Source of the DNA: Acidobacteriota bacterium
GTDB lineage: Bacteria; Acidobacteriota; Terriglobia; Bryobacterales; Bryobacteraceae
DNA: 57,092 nucleotides
Reading direction: 5' to 3'
Assembly: GCA_016213775.1 (NCBI GenBank)
Contig: JACQZR010000166.1
Span: 1-57,092, forward strand
In this document: positions 1-9,651 of the stretch, one piece after another
How the letters are laid out: each line of letters starts with the position of its first letter
How positions within the stretch are numbered: the stretch's first letter is position 1
Translations under genes and position numbers: made by a program
Notes under the pieces: generated by a model
Databases searched by the model: none
What the model saw: the letters and a program-made list of their open reading frames with translations, nothing else
Told to the model about the DNA's origin: nothing

Positions 1-1
1 G

Positions 2-1090
2 AAGCTGTCGCAAGTGTCACTCGGATTCCAGCCGGAGAACGTGGTGAGTGTCCAGGTCCGTCCCAACTTCACCAACGTAGCGTCCACCGAGGCCTACCTG
101 CGGAACATGCGCGGAGTGCTGGCCCGTGCGCAGGCGATTCCTGAAGTAGCGGCCGCGGCACTCACGGCCAGAACGCCGCTGGCCGCCGGCCTTGCTCTCA
201 ACAGAGGGTTGGTGTTTGAAGGGCAGGCCGTGGATCCGAATGCGCAGCTCGCTGTGGTCAGCTTCTCCGCGGCGAGTCCGATGTACTTTGAGACGTTGAA
301 AGTCCCGATCTCCCGCGGCAGGCGATTTCGTGATTCTGATGAACGCACTGGCGCGCCTCCAGTGGCGGTGGTGAACGCGACCATGGCGAGACGCCGCTGG
401 CCCAATCAGGACCCGATTGGCAGGCGGTTCCAGATCCCCGGCCGAAACGCGCAATGGATCACCGTCGTGGGCGTGTGCGGCGACGTGCGATCGTTCAGCA
501 TCGATCAGGAGGCGGGCGAGCAGGTCTATTTCCCGACGTCGGTACTGACCAGTGCCTCTCATCTGCTGGTGCAGACCAGCGGCGACCCGCGGACGGTGAT
601 TGGAAGGCTTCGCGAGGCGGTGTACGCCGTGGATCCGGAACAGGCCATTGCGGAAGTGCGCACGATGCCGGAGATCCTCTCGGACCAGTTGTCGGCGCCA
701 CAATTGACGTTGAAGCTGACGGGATTGCTCGCACTGCTCACGTTGTTGATCACTGTGGCGGGCATTGGCGGCGTCGCGGCAGCCTCGGCCGGAAGCCGCA
801 AGACGGAGATCGGAATTCGGATGGCCCTCGGCGCCGCGCCCAAGGGATTGATCGGCATGATTGTGAGGCGCGAACTCGTGATGGTGGCTGCCGGGTTGGC
901 GGCAGGCGTTGCCGCGGGACTGGCGTTCACACGAATGCTCGGCAATCTCCTGTATGAGACGCCGCCGCATGATCCCTTGTCTCTGTCGGCTGCGGCAGTC
1001 CTGATGCTCGGCGCGGCGGCAGTGGCGTGTCTATTGCCGGCAATGCGTGCGGTAAGAGTAGATCCGCTGGAGACCCTTCGAAGCGAGTGA
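2..1090 (+). CDS. ABC transporter permease, MacB/FtsX type (ADOP family), 5' end outside the window
   Basis: This is the C-terminal part (about 362 residues) of a large membrane permease; the frame is open to the left edge, so the start lies outside. The first half is an extracytoplasmic MacB-type periplasmic core. It is followed by an FtsX-like region with three hydrophobic segments (roughly window residues 235-260, 285-310 and 325-345). The phrase GFQPENVVSVQV and the ending VDPLETLRSE are typical of acidobacterial orphan duplicated permeases (ADOP), which usually have about 800 residues and two FtsX domains. The transported substrate is unknown. ADOP genes often sit beside PadR regulators; none is intact here. 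Confidence 0.85.
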   Translation, partial: KLSQVSLGFQPENVVSVQVRPNFTNVASTEAYLRNMRGVLARAQAIPEVAAAALTARTPLAAGLALNRGLVFEGQAVDPNAQLAVVSFSAASPMYFETLKVPISRGRRFRDSDERTGAPPVAVVNATMARRRWPNQDPIGRRFQIPGRNAQWITVVGVCGDVRSFSIDQEAGEQVYFPTSVLTSASHLLVQTSGDPRTVIGRLREAVYAVDPEQAIAEVRTMPEILSDQLSAPQLTLKLTGLLALLTLLITVAGIGGVAAASAGSRKTEIGIRMALGAAPKGLIGMIVRRELVMVAAGLAAGVAAGLAFTRMLGNLLYETPPHDPLSLSAAAVLMLGAAAVACLLPAMRAVRVDPLETLRSE

Positions 1091-1203
1091 TTCGCGGCGC
1101 GGTCAGTTTCGCCGCGGTGCCGATGCGCAGCATGCTCACCGCATCCGGGCCATCACCGTATCGCGCGGGAATATCGGACGCACGGCGCGGCATATCCCGA
1201 TTG

Positions 1204-2808
1204 ATGAAACCGCTACTGTTGTTCTGGATTGCTTCGCTTGCGCTGGGGCAGGATGTTGTCGAATGGAAGACCTTGCCCGCGGCCGACGGGCCCTCGGGCC
1301 GTGTGGATGGCGTGCTCGCCTACGATGCGCGGAGCCGCACGGTCTATATGTTCGGGGGACGCGACGGCTCGCCGCGTAACGATCTGTGGTCCTACTCGCT
1401 CGACCGGCAGGAGTGGAGCGAGGTTCCTGCGTCGGGCGCGTTGCCTGCGGCGCGCTTCGGGCACACGCTGATTATGGATGCACGGCGCGGACAGTTGGTG
1501 CTGTTTGGCGGACAGGCAGGGGGCTTCTTCAGTGATACCTGGGCCTTCGACATATCCTCCCGATCCTGGCGTCAACTGGCCCCGGACAATGCGGGGCCTA
1601 GCCGGCGTTACGGACACTCCGGAGTGTACGACGGCGTGCGGGACCGGATGATCATCTCGCACGGGTTCACGGACTCGGGCCGCTTTGACGATACGTGGAC
1701 TTTCGATCTGGCCACCAACCGCTGGCGCGATGTGAGTCCCGCACCCGGCTCGCGGCCGCTGCGGCGCTGTCTGCATCACGCCGTGATTGACGATGCCGGA
1801 AATCAGATGTTGCTGTACGGCGGTTGTTCGAGCGGCGCCGGACCCTGCCCGCAAGGCGACCTGTGGAGTTTCGATCTGGCGGCCCACCGGTGGACGGAGA
1901 TTCGCGGCTCTACCAAGCCGCCCGGGCGGCAATGGTACGGTGGAGCGTTCGACAGCGAGCGCCGGCGGTTATTGATCTTCGGCGGTTCGGGCGATCTCGG
2001 GAATTTGAACGACACCTGGGAGTTCGATACGGCCGCGCAGAGTTGGACGAAACTTGCCATTGATGGCCCGCCAGCGCCCCGAGAGCGCCAGGAAGCTGTC
2101 TTCGCGGCTGGAACTGGCGCCATCTTCTTCGGCGGCGCGACCGATCGCGGTCTTACGAATGAACTGCTGCTATTGCGTGCGACGCCGGTGGTTGGGAACG
2201 CATTGTCACGGCGAAGCGGGCCGTTGGCTCCTGGAGGATTGGTGAACATCGCGGTAGCTGGACTGGACGCGGAAGGCGAGGTGGTTACCGCTGCCGATGA
2301 GCAGGGCATGTGGCCGCTTGGTGCTGCGGGCGTCACGGTTCGCTTCAACGGCATAGCCGCGCCGGTAGTTTCCTGGAGACGGGGCGAGATCACTGTACAG
2401 ACTCCTTACGAAGTGAGTGGGCTGTCCAGCGTGGCGATGATGGTGGAGCGCGACGGAGCATCAGTGATCACGCGCGGCCTAATAGTGGCGGAAGTGAGCC
2501 CGGGCATCCCCAGTCAGGTGAAGGCCAGTGAAGATGGAACGGTTGTGATTCCGCTAACCGGGGCAGGGAATCTGATCCCGGCTGTCGCCACCGGAGTGCT
2601 GGACACGAGTAGTTCCGCCGTCCCCGCCGCCGCGATCACCGTGACTGCCGGTGATGCTGAAGTGCCGGTGCTGTCGGTGAGGCATTCCATGACGCCGGGC
2701 ATCCTGGAAGTTCAGGTGACCGCGCCGCAATTGAGCGCCGGTGAAACGCGGATAATCACTGTGCGGGTGAATGGAGAATCCGCATCGACAACACTGGTGG
2801 CGGAGTAA
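1204..2808 (+). CDS. Secreted Kelch-repeat protein with Solibacter-type C-terminal domain
   Basis: A 534-residue protein. I chose ATG 1204 because it gives a clean signal peptide (MKPLLLFWIASLALGQ); the frame is open further upstream but without such a start. Residues about 20-320 hold about six Kelch blades, each with the pattern of a GG pair followed by a DTWxFD-like strand (NDLWSYS, SDTWAFD, DDTWTFD, GDLWSFD, NDTWEFD), so a beta-propeller is expected. The last 200 residues, beginning near LAPGGLVNIAVAG, match the TIGR03437 domain that ends many Solibacter secreted proteins. It is probably exported and cell-surface associated; the ligand is unknown. Confidence 0.85.
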   Translation: MKPLLLFWIASLALGQDVVEWKTLPAADGPSGRVDGVLAYDARSRTVYMFGGRDGSPRNDLWSYSLDRQEWSEVPASGALPAARFGHTLIMDARRGQLVLFGGQAGGFFSDTWAFDISSRSWRQLAPDNAGPSRRYGHSGVYDGVRDRMIISHGFTDSGRFDDTWTFDLATNRWRDVSPAPGSRPLRRCLHHAVIDDAGNQMLLYGGCSSGAGPCPQGDLWSFDLAAHRWTEIRGSTKPPGRQWYGGAFDSERRRLLIFGGSGDLGNLNDTWEFDTAAQSWTKLAIDGPPAPRERQEAVFAAGTGAIFFGGATDRGLTNELLLLRATPVVGNALSRRSGPLAPGGLVNIAVAGLDAEGEVVTAADEQGMWPLGAAGVTVRFNGIAAPVVSWRRGEITVQTPYEVSGLSSVAMMVERDGASVITRGLIVAEVSPGIPSQVKASEDGTVVIPLTGAGNLIPAVATGVLDTSSSAVPAAAITVTAGDAEVPVLSVRHSMTPGILEVQVTAPQLSAGETRIITVRVNGESASTTLVAE

Positions 2809-2827
2809 TTGCTCTAATCAGTGGAGG

Positions 2828-3766
2828 ATGACCTCCTCCTCAGCGCGCGATACCCAGGCTGATCGCGACCAGCAATTGGCGATGCGTCTGTCGCTGATCA
2901 TTGGCTGTTTCATGCTCGCGGGCAAACTGACGGCGTACTGGCTTACGGGTTCGGCGGCGATTCTTTCCGATGCCATTGAATCTGTGGTCCACGTTGCGGC
3001 GGTGGCATTTGCCGCATTCAGTCTCTGGCTGAGCCGGCGTCCTGCGCGAGAAGCCTCACCGTTCGGCTACGAGAAGATCACTTTCTTCTCCGCCGGATTC
3101 GAGGGTGGGATGATCAGCGTCGCCGCATTCTGGATCATCGCGGTAGTGGTGGAGAAATGGCGCGCGGGCCTTCAGTTTGAGGATCTGGGACGCGGCACGC
3201 TCCTTACGTTCGCCGCTTCCCTGATCAATCTGGCGTTGGGATGGTATCTGGTCGCGACGGGGCGGCGCACGAAATCGCTCATCCTCGAAGCCAACGGCGA
3301 GCACGTGCTCACTGACAGTTGGACGAGCTTCGGTGTGGTTGCTGGGCTTGGCCTCGTCATGCTCACCGGATGGAAACCGTTCGATCCGCTCATCGCGATT
3401 GCCGTCGCGCTGAACATCCTGTGGACAGCGTTTGGATTGGTGAAACGATCCGTGCGGGGATTGCTGGATCTGCCCGACACCGAAACCGCGCACAAACTCA
3501 ACACGGCATGCCATGAGATCGGCGCCGCGCTTGGGATTGGGTACCACCGGCTCCGGTTTCGCGATACCGGGCAGCGGTTGATCGTCGGTGTCCACCTTCT
3601 CTTCCAGGAGGAGCAGACCATGCGGCAGGCGCATCGGCTGGCCACGCAGTTTGAAGAGATGCTAGAGGCGAAGATGGGCATTGCGCTCGAGGTGGAGTCG
3701 CATCTGGAGTCGGCGGAAGATCACGACGCGCTGCACCCGGGCGAACTGCCCAACTGGGACCACTGA
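2828..3766 (+). CDS. Cation diffusion facilitator family transporter
   Basis: A 312-residue inner-membrane metal/proton antiporter of the CDF family. Six hydrophobic segments are followed by a short cytoplasmic domain. TM2 carries SDAIESVV and TM5 carries HVLTD (the HxxxD site). The first site lacks the usual HSxxD and has an E-S form, seen in some Mn/Fe-type CDF members, so the metal is uncertain. ATG 2828 follows GGAGG with almost no spacing; ATG 2882 is an alternative. It begins 20 bases after the Kelch gene on the same strand and ends just before a convergent gene. Confidence 0.88.
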   Translation: MTSSSARDTQADRDQQLAMRLSLIIGCFMLAGKLTAYWLTGSAAILSDAIESVVHVAAVAFAAFSLWLSRRPAREASPFGYEKITFFSAGFEGGMISVAAFWIIAVVVEKWRAGLQFEDLGRGTLLTFAASLINLALGWYLVATGRRTKSLILEANGEHVLTDSWTSFGVVAGLGLVMLTGWKPFDPLIAIAVALNILWTAFGLVKRSVRGLLDLPDTETAHKLNTACHEIGAALGIGYHRLRFRDTGQRLIVGVHLLFQEEQTMRQAHRLATQFEEMLEAKMGIALEVESHLESAEDHDALHPGELPNWDH

Positions 3767-3774
3767 CGAAGGAA

Positions 3775-5148
3775 TCAGGCCAGCAAGTCGCGAATCACAT
3801 TGCCATGCACATCGGTGAGGCGCCGGTCGATACCGTTGTAGCGGTAGGTGAGGCGCGTGTGATCGAGGCCGAGCAGATGAAGCACCGTGGCGTGCACATC
3901 GTAGCAGTAGACGGGATGTTCCGCGGCCTTGTAGGACCACTCGTCGCTAGACCCACAGCTGACCCCGCCTTTGATTCCCCCGCCGGCCAGCCACACTGTG
4001 AAGGCAAATGGATTGTGATCGCGGCCCTTTGAACCCTGGCTGCAGGGCATGCGGCCGAACTCGGTGGTCCAGAACACGATGGTGTCGTTGAGCATGCCGC
4101 GTGACTTCAAGTCCTTGATGAGCGCGGCCGCGGGCTTATCCATGCCGGTGCCCATCTGCAGGTGATCGCGAGCAATATTCTCGTGCGAATCCCAGTTGCG
4201 GCGAGGGAAGCCGTTGTCCGCTCCGCTCCACACCTGGACGAAGCGGACGCCTCGTTCCAGCAGCCGGCGAGCCACAAGACAATTACGTCCGAAATCCTCC
4301 GTCACCGGTTGATCCAGGCCGTAGAGCTTCTTCGTCGCTTCCGATTCGCCGTCGATATTGAGCACTTCCGGCGCGCTCAGTTGCAGTCTTGCAGCCATCT
4401 CGTAGGAAGCGATGCGGGCCTCCAGCCGCGAGTCGCCTTCACGGCTTTGCAGGTGGTCGCGATTCATGTCACGCAGCAGGCTCCAGGCTTCGGCTTCGGA
4501 TCTGGAGTTGATGAAGCGGGCGTCCTTGGGAGGGAACAGGTCGAAGATCGGGTTCGGATCGCTCGCCCGGATGAGCGTACCTTGATGCGCTGCCGGAAGG
4601 AATCCGGCGCTCCAGTTGCCGGGGCCATTGGGAGCGAAGCCGCGTTTGTCTGGCAGCACGATGAACGCCGGCAGATTCTGATTGAGCGAACCCAGGCCGT
4701 AGGACACCCACGATCCCATTGCGGGGAAGCCGGGCAGCACAAAGCCGCTGTTTTGCATGAACGTCGCCGGGCCGTGCACGTTCGATTTCGACATCATGGA
4801 GTGAACGAAGGCGATGTCGTCGGAGCAACCGCCGAGGTGCGGCACCAGGTCGCTCATCCACTTGCCGCACTGGCCATAGCGCTTCCAGCCCCACGGACTT
4901 TTCATCACCACGCCGGGCGTACTTTGGAAAAGTTCCACTTTGCCGCCAGGGTCGAACTTCTCGCCGTTCTTTTGAATCAGGAGCGGCTTGTAATCGAAGG
5001 TGTCGCACTGGCTGGCGGCGCCCGACATGAACAGTTGCACGACGCGCTTTGCCTTCGGCGGATGATGCGTCGCGCCGGAGAGCATTTGCGCCAGGGCAAC
5101 CCCGCCGAGTCCGCCGCCGCAGTTCCAAAGAAAATCGCGTCGTGTCAT
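3775..5148 (-). CDS. DUF1501 domain-containing protein
   Basis: A 457-residue member of the DUF1501 family, which is related to the alkaline phosphatase/sulfatase fold. The N-terminus has a twin-arginine signal (MTRRDFLWNCGGG), so export in a folded state is likely. Visible family landmarks are LFMSGAASQCDTFDYKP, the FGRxxC-like TTEFGRMP and GRDHNPFAFTVW. Its start is nine bases after the stop of the DUF1549/DUF1553 cytochrome gene on the same strand, the standard two-gene arrangement in Planctomycetota, Verrucomicrobiota and Solibacter-like Acidobacteriota. The biochemical role of the pair has not been settled; carbohydrate or sulfated-polymer degradation is often proposed. Confidence 0.9.
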   Translation of the reverse strand: MTRRDFLWNCGGGLGGVALAQMLSGATHHPPKAKRVVQLFMSGAASQCDTFDYKPLLIQKNGEKFDPGGKVELFQSTPGVVMKSPWGWKRYGQCGKWMSDLVPHLGGCSDDIAFVHSMMSKSNVHGPATFMQNSGFVLPGFPAMGSWVSYGLGSLNQNLPAFIVLPDKRGFAPNGPGNWSAGFLPAAHQGTLIRASDPNPIFDLFPPKDARFINSRSEAEAWSLLRDMNRDHLQSREGDSRLEARIASYEMAARLQLSAPEVLNIDGESEATKKLYGLDQPVTEDFGRNCLVARRLLERGVRFVQVWSGADNGFPRRNWDSHENIARDHLQMGTGMDKPAAALIKDLKSRGMLNDTIVFWTTEFGRMPCSQGSKGRDHNPFAFTVWLAGGGIKGGVSCGSSDEWSYKAAEHPVYCYDVHATVLHLLGLDHTRLTYRYNGIDRRLTDVHGNVIRDLLA

Positions 5149-5157
5149 ATGCGGCCT

Positions 5158-7593
5158 TCAATCGACAAACAGAAACTCGTTGCTGTTCAGCATGGCACGC
5201 GCCGCGTTCTCGATGCCGTTGGCATTGGCGTAGGCAGCCAACCGGGCAACTTCCGCGGGCTTGGGATCGCGGCCGAGCGCATAGCGGTAAAGCCATTGCA
5301 CCTGACCGTGGATGTTCGTGGCGCGCTCGCGAAGTCGCGCGCTCAGATGCTCGGCCTGCCTCACCATGAACGGATTGTTCAGCAACGCCAGAGCCTGGAT
5401 GGCCGTAATGGTGGTGTTTCGTTTGCCGGTGATGAGCGAGGAGTCGGGACAATCGAGACGATCCATGAATGGATCAGGCGCGCTGCGGACAAGGAAGCGG
5501 TAAATGCTGCGGCGGCGGGCCGCTGCGGAATCGACGTCGAATCGCGTGTAATCATAGACCGGCGAATGATCGTCCTTGAAGTAGAACTGTTCCACTGCCG
5601 GCCCGCCCATCGTGAGATCAATGCGGCCGCTCACAACAAGGGTCGCGTCACGCACGCTTTCGGCGTCCAGGCGGGTGCGGTTCATGCGCCATAGATACCG
5701 GTTGTCCCCATCGATGGCGGCATTGGCTGCGTTGTTCGCCGAGGATTGCCGGTACACCGCGCTCATCACAATTTGTTTGTGGAGCCGCTTCAGCGACCCG
5801 CCGCTGTCCCGGAAGTCGACTGCCAGCCAATCGAGCAACTCCGGATGCGAGGGAAGTGCGCCCATGCGGCCAAAGTCATTGGCGCTATCGACCAGACCTG
5901 TGCCGAAATGGGATTGCCAGACGCGGTTCACAATGGATCGCCACGTGAGCATGTTGTCCGGGGAGGTGATCCAGCGCGCGAGTGCTGCGCGCCGTGCGCC
6001 TTCCGGCTGTTGGTCGTCGATGCCGAAAACGGAATTCAGCGTGGAGACGAGCGAGAGCGCGCCGACGGAAACCGCCTTGCCCGGATTCTCGACGCTGCCT
6101 CGCTGCAAAACGTGAATGGGACGGGGGAGAATCGCGTAGGTGAACGTGCCTTGTGGATCGAAGAAGGTGGCGGCGCTGTATACCATCTCTGGTTTGGGAA
6201 GCTTTGCGATAGCCGCGTCGATGGGGCGAAGTTCGGCGTTCAGACGGTTGATCTCGCCTTGCACCACGGGGTCGACAAGGGAATCGGCGAGGGCTTTCCG
6301 CTCGGCGTTCATCTTTGCGATGATGGGCTGCAATTCCCGCTTCCTGGTTTCGTTGAAGTCGTCTTTGATGTCGCGCAGCATGGCGTCGAGTGCAGTCAGT
6401 TCGGTGCTGGACACGGCCGCGGCTTTCTCACGAAGCGGTCGTAGCTGCGACATTACGTCCCGGCGCCTAGCCAGCAGGGCGCGGCGTTCGGCGAACACCT
6501 TCGGGTCGCGGTCAAACGGGCGGTCGGCGCGATCCACGCCGGCGAAAACAGCTTGCAGCTTGTAGTAATCCTCCTGGGGAATCGGATCGAACTTGTGGTT
6601 ATGACAACGGGCGCAATGTGCGGTGATGCTGGTGAAGGAGGACATGGCTGTCATCACCATGTCGTCGCGATCGAGATTACGGGTGATGTTTTTGTCGATG
6701 GTGTTCTCACGCAACTCCGCGTGACCGACAAAGTCCCACGGACCGGCCGCGATGAAGCCGGTGGCAATGAGCGCCTCCGCACTGTCGGGCCAGAGGTAGT
6801 CGCCCGCGAGTTGCTCTTCCACAAAACGGGTATAGGGCTTGTCTTGGTTGAAGGAACGAATCACGTAATCACGATAGTGCCAGGCGTTGCGGCGCGGCTT
6901 GTCCTTGTCGTACCCGTGCGACTCTCCATAGTGGACTACGTCGAGCCAGTGGCGCGCCCATCGCTCGCCATAGCGCGGCGAAGCAAGCAGACGGTCCACC
7001 AGCAGTTGGTAAGCATCTGGCGCGGGATCGCTCACGAACGCTCGAATCTCTTCCCAAGCCGGTGGCAGGCCGTGCAGGTCGAAAGTGAGGCGACGGATCA
7101 GCGACGCGCGATCCGCTGGTGGAGAGGGGCGGAGCTCGCGCTTGCTGCGTTCGGCTTGAATGAAGGCGTCGATCGGCGACGCGCCCTGCGGTGGCTGCGG
7201 CTTGCGCAACGGCCTTAACGACCACCACACTTCCGCTCCCAATTGGAGGCCGTCCGGCCATTTGGCTCCGTCGCGGATCCATGCCGCAACAGAGGCGGTA
7301 TCGGAGGCGGTGAGCGGGTTCGCATTAGCGGGCATCTTCGGCTTGTCGCCGCTGATCATTCGGTATAGCGGGCTATCGTCCGGCTTTCCAGCGACGATCA
7401 CCGGGCCGTGTGCGCCGCCCTTAAGCAGATCAGCGGAGGTGGCGAGGGAGAGACCACTCATGCGTGCGCTCGCATTGTGGCATCGAAGACAATTCGCCTC
7501 CAGGATGGCCAAGGCGCGCGGCTTCGTCTGCGCGGAGGACGACAGAGCAACGGATGCGAATAGGGCTGCGAATCGAAGCATCTGTGAGTGCAT
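5158..7593 (-). CDS. PSCyt1/DUF1549/DUF1553 multidomain cytochrome-like protein
   Basis: An 811-residue secreted protein. A signal peptide ([22 protein letters not shown]) is followed by a PSCyt1 haem-binding segment with the CxxCH motif CLRCH at residues 35-39. The DUF1549 (PSCyt2) region includes a second CxxCH ([13 protein letters not shown], near residue 335), and DUF1553 (PSD1) forms the C-terminal third. At least one c-type haem is therefore expected in the periplasm or at the surface. It lies nine bases upstream of the DUF1501 gene and probably forms an operon with it. The length is normal for the family. Confidence 0.92.
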   Translation of the reverse strand: MHSQMLRFAALFASVALSSSAQTKPRALAILEANCLRCHNASARMSGLSLATSADLLKGGAHGPVIVAGKPDDSPLYRMISGDKPKMPANANPLTASDTASVAAWIRDGAKWPDGLQLGAEVWWSLRPLRKPQPPQGASPIDAFIQAERSKRELRPSPPADRASLIRRLTFDLHGLPPAWEEIRAFVSDPAPDAYQLLVDRLLASPRYGERWARHWLDVVHYGESHGYDKDKPRRNAWHYRDYVIRSFNQDKPYTRFVEEQLAGDYLWPDSAEALIATGFIAAGPWDFVGHAELRENTIDKNITRNLDRDDMVMTAMSSFTSITAHCARCHNHKFDPIPQEDYYKLQAVFAGVDRADRPFDRDPKVFAERRALLARRRDVMSQLRPLREKAAAVSSTELTALDAMLRDIKDDFNETRKRELQPIIAKMNAERKALADSLVDPVVQGEINRLNAELRPIDAAIAKLPKPEMVYSAATFFDPQGTFTYAILPRPIHVLQRGSVENPGKAVSVGALSLVSTLNSVFGIDDQQPEGARRAALARWITSPDNMLTWRSIVNRVWQSHFGTGLVDSANDFGRMGALPSHPELLDWLAVDFRDSGGSLKRLHKQIVMSAVYRQSSANNAANAAIDGDNRYLWRMNRTRLDAESVRDATLVVSGRIDLTMGGPAVEQFYFKDDHSPVYDYTRFDVDSAAARRRSIYRFLVRSAPDPFMDRLDCPDSSLITGKRNTTITAIQALALLNNPFMVRQAEHLSARLRERATNIHGQVQWLYRYALGRDPKPAEVARLAAYANANGIENAARAMLNSNEFLFVD

Positions 7594-7664
7594 TGTATCA
7601 ACGCGCGGTCAACACAACTTCGCGCGCCGTCCTCGAAACCGTCGAAATGCGTCGACGGCGATGC

Positions 7665-7928
7665 TTACTTCGGCAGTCCTGCATCATCATAGAGGTCGGC
7701 ATCGCTCACCATCGGGCCAACTACCGGCAATCGGCGCAACTCGGAAAGGATACGGTCGGCCTCCGCCCGCCGCTTGGAGAGCTTGGCGTTGACGCGCGCC
7801 TGTTCTATGGCAAGCTGGGATCGCACGGCCTTCGCCACCGCGTCGGTGAGCGATGCTCCCGTCAAATCCGCCAGTCTTCTGATGTCTTGCACAACATCGG
7901 CGCGTTTGATCTGGACAGCCTTGATCAT
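7665..7928 (-). CDS. Orphan VapB-type (Rv0623-like) antitoxin
   Basis: An 87-residue protein in the reading frame that runs antisense through hslV; the real start is the ATG at 7926-7928 ([12 protein letters not shown]). An N-terminal ribbon-helix-helix-like segment ([15 protein letters not shown]) precedes a basic helical region and the diagnostic tail [11 protein letters not shown], as in Rv0623-type VapB antitoxins. A VapC PIN-domain toxin would be expected immediately downstream, but the 71 bases before the next gene (7594-7664) encode none in any frame I translated. It is divergent from hslV, with its start codon at the edge of the hslV promoter. Confidence 0.75.
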   Translation of the reverse strand: MIKAVQIKRADVVQDIRRLADLTGASLTDAVAKAVRSQLAIEQARVNAKLSKRRAEADRILSELRRLPVVGPMVSDADLYDDAGLPK

Positions 7929-7951
7929 GACTCCAAGTGCGAGTTTATAAT
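7921..7951 (+). promoter_or_regulatory. Predicted sigma-70-type promoter of hslV
   Basis: A perfect TATAAT (7946-7951) with an upstream TTGATC (7921-7926) at a long 19-base spacing. The expected start of transcription (about 7958) lies some ten bases before the hslV ATG at 7968. The -35 region overlaps the start codon of the divergent antitoxin gene. Confidence 0.5.
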
Positions 7952-7967
7952 AGAAACAGTCCCACCG

Positions 7968-8507
7968 ATGCAATCCCGAATCCGATCCACTACCATCCTT
8001 TGTGTGCGCAAGAACAACCAGGTTGTCATGGCCGGCGATGGCCAGGTGACACTGGGTCATGAAGTTCTTAAAGCCTCGGCGCGAAAGCTGCGGCGTCTGT
8101 ATAACGGCAAGATCCTGGCGGGATTTGCGGGTTCCACAGCGGACGCATTCTCGCTCTTTGCGCGCTTTGAAATAAAGCTGGAACAGCACAACGGAAATCT
8201 TCCACGGTCCGTTGTGGAACTGGCTAAGGACTGGCGGACCGATAAGGTCCTGCGCCATCTGGAGGCGCTGCTGCTGGTGGCCGATTTGAACAACACCTAC
8301 ATCGTGAGCGGCAACGGCGACGTGATTGAGCCAGATGAGCCGTTGGCTTCGATTGGCTCGGGCGGTCCGTTTGCCAAGGCCGCCGCGGTCGCGCTCATGG
8401 AGAATACCGACCTGCCGGCGCGAGGAATCGCTGAGAAGGCGATGAAGATCGCCGGTGATATCTGCATCTTCACCAACCTCAACGTCAACTACGAAGAACT
8501 GGGGTAG
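7968..8507 (+). CDS. hslV: HslV, proteasome-like peptidase subunit of the HslUV protease
   Basis: A 179-residue Ntn-hydrolase threonine peptidase. The open frame is longer, but ATG 7968 gives the family N-terminus: a seven-residue leader (MQSRIRS) before the catalytic Thr of TTIL. Landmarks are [13 protein letters not shown], the Tyr-gated [37 protein letters not shown] and [12 protein letters not shown]. The enzyme degrades unfolded proteins in the cytoplasm with the ATPase HslU. hslU is normally the next gene but is absent here: a convergent gene ends two bases after the hslV stop. HslU may be encoded elsewhere, outside this window. Confidence 0.95.
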   Translation: MQSRIRSTTILCVRKNNQVVMAGDGQVTLGHEVLKASARKLRRLYNGKILAGFAGSTADAFSLFARFEIKLEQHNGNLPRSVVELAKDWRTDKVLRHLEALLLVADLNNTYIVSGNGDVIEPDEPLASIGSGGPFAKAAAVALMENTDLPARGIAEKAMKIAGDICIFTNLNVNYEELG

Positions 8508-8509
8508 GA

Positions 8510-8857
8510 TCAGAAACCGGACACGGTTAACCCGCCCGTTTTCTCCATCCAATGTTTGAGCCGGGCTTTCAGCGTGTCGTGGACTAGCATCTGCGCGAGG
8601 TCGGGGTCGAGCGTCTCCAGGATTTCGAAAGCAAATGCCTGCTCGCCCGATTCGGCCCACACACTGTGTAGCGACTTGTTCTCATGCAATCCTTGCCGCA
8701 GCGCGAACCACTCGCGATTGCGCGCGGCTTCGAGGTTCGGCGAGGCGCCGATCCACAACTGCCCCGAAGGAATGTGCCGAATTGCGTAGATGCCACGCGA
8801 AACCATCTTCTTCTTGAACTCCTCGATGGCGGCCTTGCGGCGCTCGCGCTCATTCAT
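8510..8857 (-). CDS. GIY-YIG-like nuclease family protein
   Basis: A 115-residue protein starting at ATG 8857 (MNERERRKAAIEEF). After a charged helix it has GIYAIRHIPSGQLWIG, the GIY...(Y/W)IG signature in divergent form, then ARNREWFALRQG with the conserved-type Arg, and FEILETLD with a candidate metal-binding Glu. It resembles the small stand-alone GIY-YIG group often annotated as a nuclease family protein, for which activity has not been established. The start overlaps the end of the upstream gene by eight bases (8850-8857), so the two are probably translationally coupled. Confidence 0.75.
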   Translation of the reverse strand: MNERERRKAAIEEFKKKMVSRGIYAIRHIPSGQLWIGASPNLEAARNREWFALRQGLHENKSLHSVWAESGEQAFAFEILETLDPDLAQMLVHDTLKARLKHWMEKTGGLTVSGF

Positions 8858-9392
8858 GGCGACCCTCCTTCGGCAGGCGCGCAATGAGCCTGGCGTACAG
8901 GCGCGTACGTGCGGCTGGGTCCACGGGCCGTACCCAATCGAAGGCGATCGCCTTCCAATCGGCATCTTCAGGGTCGAGTCCGAGGCCTTCCACAAAGTAG
9001 TAGTCGGCCACAAAGAAGTGGCGTTTGTAGGCAAGCAGGTATGCGTTGCGCGCTGCCCGGATCCGGGCGGCTTCGGTGTAGTTCACAAACCAGTGGTTGG
9101 TGTGGCCGCCAAGCCGTTTGGGGTAGAGCAACGTGCCGAATTCGGTGGCTCCAGGCGAACCTTCGAGCGTCGCTTTGGCCACCGGCCAGTTGGGAAAACC
9201 CAATTCCACGGCAATGATGGTGAGGCAATCGCGACGCTGGATTGCCACTGTTGCGGCTGACAGTTCCGGTTGTGTGGCGCGTCGGAAGCCTGGAAGGCTC
9301 TTCAGCCGGAGCAGGGCACTGGCTTCTCCAGCCTGTATGCGTTTGTGCAGGATCTCGGAACGGATTTTCAGTTCCTGGATGGCATCCGTCAT
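8850..9392 (-). CDS. Conserved hypothetical protein, partner of the GIY-YIG gene
   Basis: A 180-residue soluble protein with no function I recognise. ATG 9392 is chosen because AGGAG lies about nine bases upstream; an ATG at 9419 lacks this. The N-terminal third is a basic helical segment ending in CLTIIAVELGFPNWPVAK. The C-terminal part is aromatic and Tyr-rich (HTNHWFVNYTEAARIRAARN, VADYYFVEGLGLDP, DWVRPVDPAARTRLY). No signal peptide or membrane segment is visible. The eight-base overlap with the GIY-YIG-like gene suggests a shared task. Confidence 0.65.
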   Translation of the reverse strand: MTDAIQELKIRSEILHKRIQAGEASALLRLKSLPGFRRATQPELSAATVAIQRRDCLTIIAVELGFPNWPVAKATLEGSPGATEFGTLLYPKRLGGHTNHWFVNYTEAARIRAARNAYLLAYKRHFFVADYYFVEGLGLDPEDADWKAIAFDWVRPVDPAARTRLYARLIARLPKEGRHE

Positions 9393-9651
9393 GATGGTCT
9401 TCTCCTGAGGAATTGCCAAGCCCCACTCCGATGGCTACTGGGAAAGACACTGACGAACTCGAACTGGGAAATCAGGGTGAAAACTTCTTGCGGTGGGGAA
9501 GGCGCCCCTGAGCACCTCTTACTATCATATCACCTCAATGAGCGATCCGAACGTTCGGAAAACAGATCGGGTCTTCCGAGATAACCGGCGGTTCCATGAG
9601 CGGATCGTCAAACCCGCGCCCGCAACGGAAGTGCTGCGAATTCGCGACACG

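Noticed and set aside
4162-5694. Long plus-strand frame of 510 codons
   Set aside because: It is the mirror of the DUF1501 and DUF1549/DUF1553 genes; composition is His/Arg/Ala-rich with no domain, and the minus-strand proteins are clear.
7594-7664. Possible VapC toxin fragment after the antitoxin
   Set aside because: I translated two forward frames of the 71 bases downstream of the antitoxin stop and found no PIN-domain sequence or acidic motif.
7929-8660. Upstream extension of the antitoxin frame through hslV (to 8660)
   Set aside because: The extension is antisense to hslV; only 7665-7928 has recognisable antitoxin sequence and its own ATG.
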